Part shown: in pieces, positions 18,309-30,157 of the stretch
How positions within the stretch are numbered: the first letter of the stretch is position 1
Layout of the letters: every line of letters begins with the position of its first letter
Assembly: GCA_035642535.1 (NCBI GenBank)
Contig: DASQSE010000094.1
Span: forward strand, 1-64,000
Source of the DNA: Jatrophihabitans sp035642535
GTDB lineage: Bacteria; Actinomycetota; Actinomycetes; Mycobacteriales; Jatrophihabitantaceae
Direction of reading: 5' to 3'
DNA: 64,000 nucleotides
Notes under the pieces: generated by a model
What the model saw: only the letters and a program-made list of their open reading frames with translations
What the model was told of the DNA's origin: nothing
Databases searched by the model: none
Made by a program: the position numbers and the translations under genes

Positions 18309-18746
18309 TTACGCCCCGCTCTCGAGGAGCTGCTTGAGGACGCCGAGGTTGTCCGCCACTGCCGCGCGCACCTGGCCGCTTGCCAGCGGTGCCAACACGC
18401 CGAACGTGCCGCGGGCACGCAGCTCGCAGGTGTTCGTCAGGACCGTTGCGCCGTCCGACTCGTCGAGCACGTAGCTGAGGTCGCCGTACAGCGGTCCGAT
18501 GTCGCCGCGAATCGCCAGATTGCGCTCTGGCTCGTACGTCACGACCTCGAAGAACTCCTCCGCCTGCCGCGGAATCGTGCGGATCTGGCGGTAACGAGTG
18601 CCGACGCCCACCTGTCCGCTGCCGATCTGCCTGGTCTCGGCGATCGCGTAGTTCCATCGCGGGATGTTCTCGAAGTTCGCGAGGTAGGCGAACACGTCTG
18701 CGGGCGCGCGCTCGATGCGAACCGTGTTGGTGAACCTCATGCGCAC
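18309..18746 (-). CDS. SRPBCC-family (START-like) protein
   Basis: This 145-residue protein begins MRMRFTNTVRIERAPADVFAYLANFENIPRWNYAI, the classic N-terminus of polyketide cyclase/dehydrase and CoxG-like SRPBCC folds, which form a deep hydrophobic ligand pocket. No catalytic residues can be assigned. A second ATG two codons in is equally possible. It is a single gene, 54 nt downstream of the Crp-like regulator gene on the same strand. Confidence 0.8.
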   Translation of the reverse strand: MRMRFTNTVRIERAPADVFAYLANFENIPRWNYAIAETRQIGSGQVGVGTRYRQIRTIPRQAEEFFEVVTYEPERNLAIRGDIGPLYGDLSYVLDESDGATVLTNTCELRARGTFGVLAPLASGQVRAAVADNLGVLKQLLESGA

Positions 18747-18800
18747 AGCCTGTCGAGCCCGGCAGCCGTCGTCTGTGACTTTGGTAGTTTCCCGCGCTGC

Positions 18801-19475
18801 CTATTGGCGGCACTCCTCGTGCAGGGCTGCCGCGTCAAGAATGCGGACGGTGTCCGGCGCCGTCTCGACCAGCCCGGCGGCGCGGAAGTCGCGCAGCACC
18901 CGGGCGACGACCTCGCGGACCGAGCCGACCGCGTCGGCCAGCTCCTGCTGCGACGTCCGCGCGACCGGCGCGGCGCCGGGCTGTTGATCGGCCGCGGCGA
19001 GATCGAGCAGGTGTACCGCGACGCGCTGCCGCACCGTCCCGAAGGCGTTGACCGCGGTCTGTCGAAGGTTCTCGTAGAGGCGGCGGTTGACCTCTTCGGC
19101 CAGCGCCCAGGCGACGGCCGGGTCGCGCCGCGCGGTGGAGATCAGGATGCGCGGATCGATATGGAACAGTGCCGAGTCGGCGAGCGTCGACACCCCGACC
19201 TGCACCGGCCCGCCGATGAGCACCGGGATGCCGAGCACGTCTCCGGCTCGCGTGTACCGCACCGTCACCTGGCGGCCCTCCGGCGAGCTCATGTACACGC
19301 GCAGCAGCCCCGCGACGACGAGGAAGGCGCGCGGCTCCTCCCCCGGGCGGTACACAGTGGTACCGGCCGGCACGTCGACGCAATCGCGCGCGGCAAGCAG
19401 TTCTTCGAGCAGACGCCGCGGCAGGCCGGACAGGAAGCTCGCGGCAATCGCCGTACGCAGCTGCGACTCGGTCAC
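18801..19475 (-). CDS. Crp/Fnr-family transcriptional regulator
   Basis: This 224-residue regulator has an N-terminal cyclic-nucleotide-binding-like beta roll (about residues 30-120: VPAGTTVYRPGEEPRAFLVVAGLLRVY) and a C-terminal winged helix TSQQELADAVGSVREVVARVLRDFRAAGLV (about 165-195). The beta roll lacks the strict cAMP-binding RxSLS/T motif, so the ligand may differ. GTG 19475 lies 5 nt after the marR stop and gives the family-length N-terminus. It is the third gene of the DJ-1/MarR/Crp operon. Confidence 0.88.
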   Translation of the reverse strand: MTESQLRTAIAASFLSGLPRRLLEELLAARDCVDVPAGTTVYRPGEEPRAFLVVAGLLRVYMSSPEGRQVTVRYTRAGDVLGIPVLIGGPVQVGVSTLADSALFHIDPRILISTARRDPAVAWALAEEVNRRLYENLRQTAVNAFGTVRQRVAVHLLDLAAADQQPGAAPVARTSQQELADAVGSVREVVARVLRDFRAAGLVETAPDTVRILDAAALHEECRQ

Positions 19476-19480
19476 GTGTG

Positions 19481-19915
19481 CTATCCAGCGTCGAGCGCGG
19501 CCGAGAGTTCGCGCAGCCCCGCGACGATCTCGGCGAACCGATCCCGACCGATCCGCTTGGCCAGCGCGCGCGCCGCGGCAGCATGGGCAGGGTCGATGCG
19601 GCCGATCGCGGCACGGCCGGCGTCCGTCGGCGCGAGCAACTTCGCCCGCTGGTGGGCCGGGTTGTCCCGGTACTCCGCGAGGCCGCGGTCGACGAGGAGA
19701 TCCGCGATCCGTTGCACGCTCTGCCGGGTGATGCCCATCTCCCGGGCAACCCCGGCCACCGGCAGCGGCTGCCAGAGCACCGCGCCGAGCACCTGCCACC
19801 ACGCCGCAGTCAGCCCGACCGGGCGGGCGAGTTCCTCGGCGAGCGCGAGGAACTGCCCGTTGAGCTTGAAGACGGCGAGTGCGGCGCCCGAAAGCACGTC
19901 CTGCTCTGCCCTCAT
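19481..19915 (-). CDS. MarR-family transcriptional regulator
   Basis: This 144-residue winged-helix regulator has recognition helix region VAGVAREMGITRQSVQRIADLLVDRGLAEYRDNPAHQRAKLLAPTDAGR, with the wing motif DNPxHxRAKL typical of MarR. The ATG overlaps the DJ-1-like gene stop (ATGA). It probably autoregulates the operon through the two palindromes in front of the first gene. The inducer is unknown. Confidence 0.9.
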   Translation of the reverse strand: MRAEQDVLSGAALAVFKLNGQFLALAEELARPVGLTAAWWQVLGAVLWQPLPVAGVAREMGITRQSVQRIADLLVDRGLAEYRDNPAHQRAKLLAPTDAGRAAIGRIDPAHAAAARALAKRIGRDRFAEIVAGLRELSAALDAG

Positions 19916-20526
19916 GCCGACATGAGTTCGTAGAAGCCGGCCGGGTCGCGCTCGCCGTACAGCTTGAACCAGGACGCCGCCACGGACTCGCGGTAGAGCT
20001 CGAGCCGGTCGAAGATCGCCTTCGCGAAATGCACCGGCGCGGTGCTGCTCGCGGTGATCACTCCGCCATCCTCGACGACCGGCTCGGACCGGAATCGTGC
20101 GGCGCCGCGGTAACCACTCATGGCCAGATACTCCGCCGCATTGCTCGTGTGCGCGCGCTCGTCGAGCAGGCCCTCGAGCGCCAACCCGTAGGTCGCACCG
20201 CAGATTGCGGCAACAGGCACCCGCGCGTCGACGAACCGGTGCGCCGCCGCGCGGAACGCCGCCATCTCGGGCTCCGCCCAGGTGTCGGCGCCGGCCAGGA
20301 TCAGCATGGCGCTGTGCTGCGGCTGCAAGTCGGCGACCGCCATGTCGGGCACGATGCGCATGCCGCCCATCGTCGTGATCGGGTCTCGGCTCGGCCCGAC
20401 GGTCACGATCTCGTACCGCCCGGGCGCCTGTTGCCAGCTGGGCCGCCGGATGTGCGCGGTTGCGTACCCCGTCTCCCAGTCGGCCAGCGTGTCGAACACC
20501 GCAACGTGAACATCAGAAACAGTCAT
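19912..20526 (-). CDS. DJ-1/PfpI-family protein
   Basis: This 204-residue class I glutamine-amidotransferase-like protein of the DJ-1/PfpI group starts with HVAVFDTLADWETGYATAHI, the conserved acid-bearing strand. The nucleophile elbow is VAAICGATYGLALEGLL (Cys about 109), followed by HTSNAAEYL. Members act as proteases, chaperones, glyoxalases or isonitrile hydratases; nothing here discriminates. It heads a three-gene operon with marR and crp, overlapping marR by 4 nt. The start codon lies inside an operator-like palindrome. Confidence 0.85.
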   Translation of the reverse strand: MTVSDVHVAVFDTLADWETGYATAHIRRPSWQQAPGRYEIVTVGPSRDPITTMGGMRIVPDMAVADLQPQHSAMLILAGADTWAEPEMAAFRAAAHRFVDARVPVAAICGATYGLALEGLLDERAHTSNAAEYLAMSGYRGAARFRSEPVVEDGGVITASSTAPVHFAKAIFDRLELYRESVAASWFKLYGERDPAGFYELMSA

Positions 20527-20561
20527 GACAGTATTCTGTCATCTTGACAGTGTGCTGCCAA
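20524..20561 (-). promoter_or_regulatory. Promoter with tandem palindromic operators of the DJ-1/marR/crp operon
   Basis: Two 18-bp palindromes are centred 19 bp apart. The first is perfect, ATGACAG-TATT-CTGTCAT (20525-20542). The second has one mismatch per arm, TTGACAG-TGTG-CTGCCAA (20544-20561). On the minus strand they cover TTGGCA (-35, 20561-20556), a 17-bp spacer and CAGAAT (-10, 20538-20533), then six bases and the ATG. No SD is possible, so the transcript is probably leaderless. MarR, the second gene, is the obvious candidate repressor. Confidence 0.68.
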
Positions 20562-20562
20562 G

Positions 20563-25107
<4,545 letters not shown>

Positions 25108-25193
25108 AACTCGGGTCTCCTTGTCGGGACGCGTGTACCTCTCGGCGAGTGCTGCGCCTGCCGGGACGACATCGGCCCGAAATTGCTGCGGCC

Positions 25194-25223
25194 AGATTAC
25201 CGGCAGGTTTCGGCGTACCGAAA
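25194..25223 (-). promoter_or_regulatory. Candidate gltB promoter with 16-bp palindrome over the -35 box
   Basis: On the minus strand TTCGGT (25222-25217), a 17-bp spacer and TAATCT (25199-25194) form a plausible promoter 87 nt before gltB. The palindrome TTTCGG-CGTA-CCGAAA (25208-25223) overlaps the -35 box. The stretch GAAAC-N6-GTAAT resembles an internal junction of GlnR boxes but is too incomplete to assign. Confidence 0.4.
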
Positions 25224-25339
25224 TCGGAGCAGCACCCCGAGTTATCCACAGCCGTTGGCCGACGCCCGACACCGGGACGGTGATCTCGCCACCATCGAAC
25301 GGTGCAGCGCACACTTGACCCATGGATGAGGGAGCCACC

Positions 25340-25903
25340 ATGCATGCCCTGCTCGACATCCAGCGGGATTGGACCTTCGAGGAACTGCAGCAGGCGCTGC
25401 CCGAGGACGCGGATTGGCGCCGTTACGAGATCGTCGACGGCGCACTCGTCGTGAGTCCGTCGGCCGACATCGACCACGAGTTCGTCATTGACCAGATCCG
25501 CCGCATCCTCCGCCGCCAGTTACCCAGCGACTTATGGGTAGGCGGCCCGGTCACGGTAGACCTCCACCCGTCCTATCGAATCCCGGATCTTGTCGTCGTG
25601 CCGCGCGAACTGCTGGGCGAGCGCCGCACGCTCATCGTGCCAAGTGAGCTGCTGCTGGCCGTCGAGGTTGTATCGCCCGGCTCACGCACGACCGACCGCG
25701 TGACGAAGCCGGCGCAGTACGCGGCCGCGGGCATCCGCGCCTTCTGGCGGGTCGAGCGGGATCCGGCCGTCCAGCTCAGCGCGTGTCTGCTCGAAGACGA
25801 CGCCTCGGTCTACACGGAACTGGGCACCTGGAGTGCCGGGCAGGTTGCCGAGATCGACGAGCCGCTTCGGCTCAGGGTCGAGATCGACGAGCTGATTCCA
25901 TGA
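25340..25903 (+). CDS. Uma2-family (DUF820) PD-(D/E)XK nuclease-like protein
   Basis: This 187-residue protein has a restriction-endonuclease-like fold: YEIVDGALVVSPSADIDHEFV, IPDLVVVPRE (catalytic Asp) and LLLAVEVVSPGSRTTDRVTKPAQYAAAGI with the ExxS/K core, ending in a short beta tail. Members are abundant in cyanobacteria and actinobacteria, mostly of unknown role. ATG 25340 is chosen because GAGGGAG (25327-25333) precedes it; ATG 25322 lies upstream of that SD. It is divergent from gltB and convergent with glnD, with a 4-nt gap. Confidence 0.85.
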   Translation: MHALLDIQRDWTFEELQQALPEDADWRRYEIVDGALVVSPSADIDHEFVIDQIRRILRRQLPSDLWVGGPVTVDLHPSYRIPDLVVVPRELLGERRTLIVPSELLLAVEVVSPGSRTTDRVTKPAQYAAAGIRAFWRVERDPAVQLSACLLEDDASVYTELGTWSAGQVAEIDEPLRLRVEIDELIP

Positions 25904-25907
25904 CTGC

Positions 25908-28244
25908 TCAGCGGGGCCAGGCCGCGCGCAGCTGCTCCTCCAGCTTCGGCCTTGCCTCGGCCGGGATGGGCCTGCCGTCCCGATCCGTCACGTAGAAGGC
26001 GTCCACCACCGCGCCCGCGACGGACGACACCCGCGCCGACCGAACGTCGAGCCCGGCGCGTTCCAGCGCCGAAGCGATCCGGAACAGCAGCCCGATCTCG
26101 TCGTCGCCACGGAACTCCACGACGGTCGCGTCGGTGGCGTCGTCGAACCACAGCACGGTCGGGCGGCGGTGCGCCGCGCCGGGCGGGCGGCGGGAGTAGG
26201 CGCGCTCCTTCTCGGCCAGCTTGTCGGCCAGGCCGAGCCGGCCTTCCAGGGCGCGCGCGAGGTCGCTGCGCACGAGCGACCCGTCCGGCATCCGGCCGAA
26301 TCGCGGCTCGACTACGAACCGGTTGACCGCCATCGTGGCGTGCGTGCGGATCGACGCCTCGCGGATGTCCAGCGAGTGCAGGGCAAGCACGCCGACGCTG
26401 CGGTACAGCGTGCCGGTGACGTCCCGCGCCGCGATCACCACCTCGTTCGGCCTGACGACCACGGCAAGCTCGCCGCGCTCGGCCAGCGCGCGCCGTTCGT
26501 CGTCCAGCGGCGCGACGTCGGGCTGCCGGGTGCCACCCATCGCGGCGCCGGCGCGGCGCACGAGGTCGGCGATCAGCCCGGCCTTCCAGTCGCTCCACGC
26601 GGCGGGTCCGCTCGCCGCGGCGTCCGCGACCGCCAGCGCGTGCAACAGGTCCAGCAACTCGGCCGAGTCGTGCACGGACTCGCGCACGATCGTGACCGTC
26701 ATAGGATCGTCCAGGTCGCGCCGGGTCGCGGTGTTCGGCAGCAGTAGGTGGTGCCGGACGAGGCCGACGATCATGGTCAGGTCGTCGCCGGTGTATCCCA
26801 TCCGGCGCGCGATGACCTCGGCGTGCGTCGCCCCGGCCACGGAGTGGTCCGCGCTCGGGAAGCCCTTGCCGATGTCGTGCAGCAGGCTGCCGACGATCAG
26901 CAGGTCGCGGCGCTCCACCGTGGCGTCCAGCTCGGCCGCGCCGGCAGCGGTCTCGAGCAGGTGACGGTCGACCGTGAAGCGGTGCACCGGGTTGTGCTGG
27001 GCGCGGCACCGCACCGCGTCCCATTCGGGGATCAGTCGCACGAGCAGCCCGGCGTGATCGAGTGATTCGAGCACCGCGATCGCGCGCTGGCCGGCGCCGA
27101 GCAGCGCGAGGAAGTCTTCGCGCGGCGCGCGGGGCCACGGAGTCGGCAGTGGCGCCGACTCGGCGGCGAGCCGCTCCAGCGTGAACGGGCCGATCGCAAG
27201 GTCGTGCTCGGCGGCAGTGCGCGCGACGCGCAGCAGCAGTCCCGGATCGGCCCACGGGTCGGCGTCGCGGGCGAGCACGACCTCGCCGTCCTGTGCGACG
27301 ACGTCCTGGGCCAGACCGATCCGCTCCGGCACGGCACGGGGCGCGCCACGCAGCCAACGCCGCGGGCGGTGGCTGTCCTGCGTCAACGCGACGCGCCGGC
27401 CGGCGAGGTCGAGTGCGTGCGCAATCGTCCGCGTCGCCTCGTTCACCCGGCGCAACACGATGTCCCGGCCTTGGTCGGTGTCGGTGTCGACGACGCCCAG
27501 CGCGGCCGCCACGCCGTCCTGCTCCTGCTGACGCAGCACGTCGTCGGCCCGGTCGGTGAGCCGGTGCAGCTCGCCGCGCACGTCGAGCAGTGCGGTGTAC
27601 GCCTCGCGCACCCGGGTCGGGTAGTCGACGAGCTGCGCCATCGCCAGCGCCTGCAACGCGTGGCCGTCGCGCAGCCCGCCGCGCGACTCCTTGAGGTTCG
27701 GCTCGAGCAGGAACGCCGCCTCGCCGGCGATCGCCCAGCGCTCCAGGGCGAGCGCCTTGAGCTCGCCGAAGCGCTTGGCCGCGGTTGCCCGCCACATGTC
27801 CAGGACGGAGGTGCGCACCCGGCCGGTGAGCCCGGCGTCACCGGCGATGTGCCGGATGTAGAGCAGCCCGAGCAGCGCCTTCAGGTCCGTCTTGGCAACC
27901 GCGGCGGCCTGGTCGGGCGTGCGCACCGAGTGATCGAGGCCGACCTTGGCGTCCCAAATCGGATACCAGATCGAGTCCGCCAGTTCGGCGAGCCCGGCCA
28001 CCTTGCCGTCGTGGAGTAGGACGAGATCGAGATCGGAGTGCGGCGCCGGCTCGCGGCGGCCCAACCCCCCGACGGCCACGAGGGCGACGCCGTCGCGCGG
28101 CGCGAACAGTTCCTGCAGCCAGCGGTCGTAGCCCGCCGCGAGCTCCGCCCGCAGCGCAGCGCCGACAACTCCGGGCCGACGCAGCACGCCGGCCCGAACC
28201 TCGCGCAGCGACGCACTCGCTCCGCGAGCGTCGCTCGGTGACAC
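25908..28244 (-). CDS. glnD: PII uridylyl/adenylyltransferase GlnD
   Basis: This 778-residue bifunctional nitrogen sensor modifies and demodifies PII protein. The nucleotidyltransferase motif GGLGRREPAPHSDLDLVLL lies at about residues 59-77. The HD hydrolase has HRFTVDRHLLETAAG and SLLHDIGKGFP. Two ACT domains at the C-terminus include TVVEFRGDDEIGLLFRIASAL, the glutamine sensor. In actinobacteria that have been studied the modification is adenylylation. The GTG start lies in a 30-bp direct repeat, and the first ten or so residues (SPSDARGASA) are encoded by it. Third gene after amtB-glnB. Confidence 0.93.
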   Translation of the reverse strand: MSPSDARGASASLREVRAGVLRRPGVVGAALRAELAAGYDRWLQELFAPRDGVALVAVGGLGRREPAPHSDLDLVLLHDGKVAGLAELADSIWYPIWDAKVGLDHSVRTPDQAAAVAKTDLKALLGLLYIRHIAGDAGLTGRVRTSVLDMWRATAAKRFGELKALALERWAIAGEAAFLLEPNLKESRGGLRDGHALQALAMAQLVDYPTRVREAYTALLDVRGELHRLTDRADDVLRQQEQDGVAAALGVVDTDTDQGRDIVLRRVNEATRTIAHALDLAGRRVALTQDSHRPRRWLRGAPRAVPERIGLAQDVVAQDGEVVLARDADPWADPGLLLRVARTAAEHDLAIGPFTLERLAAESAPLPTPWPRAPREDFLALLGAGQRAIAVLESLDHAGLLVRLIPEWDAVRCRAQHNPVHRFTVDRHLLETAAGAAELDATVERRDLLIVGSLLHDIGKGFPSADHSVAGATHAEVIARRMGYTGDDLTMIVGLVRHHLLLPNTATRRDLDDPMTVTIVRESVHDSAELLDLLHALAVADAAASGPAAWSDWKAGLIADLVRRAGAAMGGTRQPDVAPLDDERRALAERGELAVVVRPNEVVIAARDVTGTLYRSVGVLALHSLDIREASIRTHATMAVNRFVVEPRFGRMPDGSLVRSDLARALEGRLGLADKLAEKERAYSRRPPGAAHRRPTVLWFDDATDATVVEFRGDDEIGLLFRIASALERAGLDVRSARVSSVAGAVVDAFYVTDRDGRPIPAEARPKLEEQLRAAWPR

Positions 28245-28269
28245 ACTCGCTCCGCGAGCGTCGCTCGGT
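28214..28269. repeat. Two-copy 30-bp direct repeat at the glnB-glnD junction
   Basis: CACTCGCTCCGCGAGCGTCG followed by CTCGGT occurs at 28214-28239 and again at 28244-28269, identical over 26 bp with a 30-bp period. Each copy contains the hairpin CGCTC-CGC-GAGCG. The period is ten codons, so the duplication stays in frame through the glnD start region and could alter the distance between the glnB stop and the glnD start. Confidence 0.85.
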
Positions 28270-28272
28270 CTC

Positions 28273-28611
28273 TCAGACGGCGTCGGCGTCGCGCTCCCCC
28301 GTCCGGACCCGCACGAGTGACTCGACTTCGGTCACCCACACCTTTCCGTCGCCGATCTTGCCCGTCCGGGCGGCCTCGACGATCGCGGTGACCAGCTTGT
28401 CGACGTCGCCGTCGGCAACGACCACCTCGACCTTCACCTTGGGCACGAAATCCACGGTGTATTCCGCGCCGCGGTACACCTCGGTGTGCCCGCGCTGCCG
28501 ACCGAAGCCCTGCACCTCGCTGACCGTGAGGCCCTGCACGCCGAGCACCTCGAGCGCCGCCTTGACGTCGTCGAGCTTGAACGGCTTGACGACCGCGGTT
28601 ATCTGCTTCAT
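28273..28611 (-). CDS. glnB: Nitrogen regulatory protein PII
   Basis: This 112-residue trimeric signal protein binds ATP/ADP and 2-oxoglutarate and gates AmtB. The T-loop GFGRQRGHTEVYRGAEYTVDFVPK carries Tyr51, the site of nucleotidylation by GlnD. The B-loop EAARTGKIGDGKVWV is complete. The ATG overlaps the amtB stop (ATGA), so translation is coupled. Whether it is called GlnB or GlnK cannot be resolved by sequence, but amtB linkage is typical of GlnK. Confidence 0.95.
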   Translation of the reverse strand: MKQITAVVKPFKLDDVKAALEVLGVQGLTVSEVQGFGRQRGHTEVYRGAEYTVDFVPKVKVEVVVADGDVDKLVTAIVEAARTGKIGDGKVWVTEVESLVRVRTGERDADAV

Positions 28612-29984
28612 GCGTCCACCTTCTGGCTCGTCGCACCGCTGGGCACGAAGGTACTGGCGCCTGTCGCGACCGGCTCGAAGTCGTAGGCCGTCTCACCGTG
28701 GACGGCGTAGTCGAGGCCCTCGAGCTCGACATCCCGGCTGACCCGGTTCTTGATGAACAGGTTGATCACCAACGCAATGATCGCAGTCGCGCAGAAGGAA
28801 TAGACCGTCACCGCGCCGGCCGCGAGGAACTGGTGCAGCAGCAGGTTCCAGCCGCCGTAGTGGCCCTTCCCGCCGTAGAAGATCCCGTTGTTGCCGAACG
28901 GGTTGGTGCCGGTCGTGCTGAAGAAGCCGACGCTGAGCGTGCCTACCCATCCGCCGACGAAGTGGACGCCGACGACGTCGAGCGAATCGTCGAAGCCGAA
29001 GCGCGTCTTGAGGCTGATCGCGAGCGCGCAGGCCGCACCTGCGATGAAGCCGATGAAGATGGAGCCCATCGGACTGACCCAGCCGGCACACGGCGTGATC
29101 GCGACCAGGCCGGCCACCGCACCGGACGCCGCACCCAGCGCGGTCGGCTTCCCGTACTTCAGCTTCTCCACGAAGATCCAGCCGAGCAGGGCGGTCGCGG
29201 TGGCGGTGTTCGTGTTCACCCACGCATAGCTGGCCACCTGGTCGGCCGCGAGTTCGGAACCGGCGTTGAAACCGAACCAGCCGAACCACAGCAGGCCGGC
29301 GCCGAGCATGACGAACGGGATGTTGTGGCCGCGCATGTTCTGCTTCGGCCAGCCGATCCGCCTGCCGAGCACGAGCGCCATCGCCAGCCCGGCGGCACCG
29401 GCGTTGATGTGCACGACCGTCCCGCCCGCGAAGTCCTCGGCGAAGAAGTGCCCGTGCGAGGACGGGATCATCGAGCGGTTCAGCCAGCCGAAGCCGTCGA
29501 ACACCCAGTGCGCGATCGGCGCGTACACGACGATGGACCAGACGGCCACGAACGCGACGAAGGCGCCGAACTTCCAGCGGTCCGCGGTCGCGCCGGTGAT
29601 CAGCGCCGGTGTGATGATCGCGAACGTCAGTTGGAACGCGACGAACACGATCGTCGGGAACGACTGGGCCGAGCCGAGTACCGGCCAGGCGTCGCCGATG
29701 TTGCGCATGAAGGCGAAGTGCAGGTCGCCGAGATACTTGCCGTCGCCGCCGAAGGCCCAGGTGAAGCCGACGAGCAGCCACGTGACACTCACGACCGCGA
29801 TCGCCGCGAAGTTCTGCATCAGCATGGCCAGGACGTGCTTGACCCGGACCATGCCGCCGTAGAAGAACGCGAGCGCCGGCGTCATCAGCAGCACGAGCGA
29901 CGACGCCGCCAGGATCCAGGCGGTGTTTCCCGTGTCGATGGACCTCGGAACTTCATACTGCGTGGCGAGTAGCAGGTGAGACAC
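28608..29984 (-). CDS. amtB: Ammonium transporter
   Basis: This 458-residue Amt/Rh channel has eleven expected helices. DTGNTAWILAASSLVLLMTPALAFFYGGMVRVKHVL is the family N-terminus, DFAGGTVVHINAGAAGLA contains the pore His, and the second pore His is in VGVHFVGGWVG. GTG 29984 is supported by GGGGAG 5 nt upstream. It is the first gene of the amtB-glnB-glnD operon, so it is probably induced on nitrogen limitation through the GlnR-like box upstream. Confidence 0.95.
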   Translation of the reverse strand: MSHLLLATQYEVPRSIDTGNTAWILAASSLVLLMTPALAFFYGGMVRVKHVLAMLMQNFAAIAVVSVTWLLVGFTWAFGGDGKYLGDLHFAFMRNIGDAWPVLGSAQSFPTIVFVAFQLTFAIITPALITGATADRWKFGAFVAFVAVWSIVVYAPIAHWVFDGFGWLNRSMIPSSHGHFFAEDFAGGTVVHINAGAAGLAMALVLGRRIGWPKQNMRGHNIPFVMLGAGLLWFGWFGFNAGSELAADQVASYAWVNTNTATATALLGWIFVEKLKYGKPTALGAASGAVAGLVAITPCAGWVSPMGSIFIGFIAGAACALAISLKTRFGFDDSLDVVGVHFVGGWVGTLSVGFFSTTGTNPFGNNGIFYGGKGHYGGWNLLLHQFLAAGAVTVYSFCATAIIALVINLFIKNRVSRDVELEGLDYAVHGETAYDFEPVATGASTFVPSGATSQKVDA

Positions 29985-30053
29985 GAAGGCTCCCCATGGT
30001 CTGTCGCGGCACGACGTCGCTCGTGCACCTGGTCGCAAGGTTGCATTCGGCCT

Positions 30054-30092
30054 GTTTCGGCAAACCGCTTCGACATGTTTCGCGCGTGTAAC
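30054..30092 (-). promoter_or_regulatory. GlnR-type box upstream of amtB
   Basis: On the minus strand GTTAC-ACGCGC-GAAAC (30092-30077) matches the Streptomyces GlnR box gTnAc-N6-GaAAc exactly. A second GAAAC half-site follows (30058-30054) one base off the ideal 22-bp register. It lies 93 nt before the amtB start, in the divergent amtB-pepN region, so GlnR control of amtB-glnB-glnD is likely. Confidence 0.6.
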
Positions 30093-30145
30093 CGTCCATT
30101 CAGGTGCGCAGAGCTGCGTCGCGAATTTGCTGCGGATCGGGCGGC

Positions 30146-30157
30146 TACGGTCGTGGG
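30146..30157 (+). promoter_or_regulatory. Leaderless-type -10 element of pepN
   Basis: TACGGT (30146-30151) plus six bases is followed by GTG 30158. There is no SD. It has the same geometry as the polA and pyk elements. Confidence 0.45.

Noticed and set aside
18347..18360. GTTGTCCGCC inside the SRPBCC gene as another palindromic repeat
   Set aside because: Only the left arm matches; there is no partner GGGCGGACAAC 24 nt away.
28214..28269. CRISPR-like repeat
   Set aside because: Only two adjacent copies with a 4-nt spacer and no cas genes.
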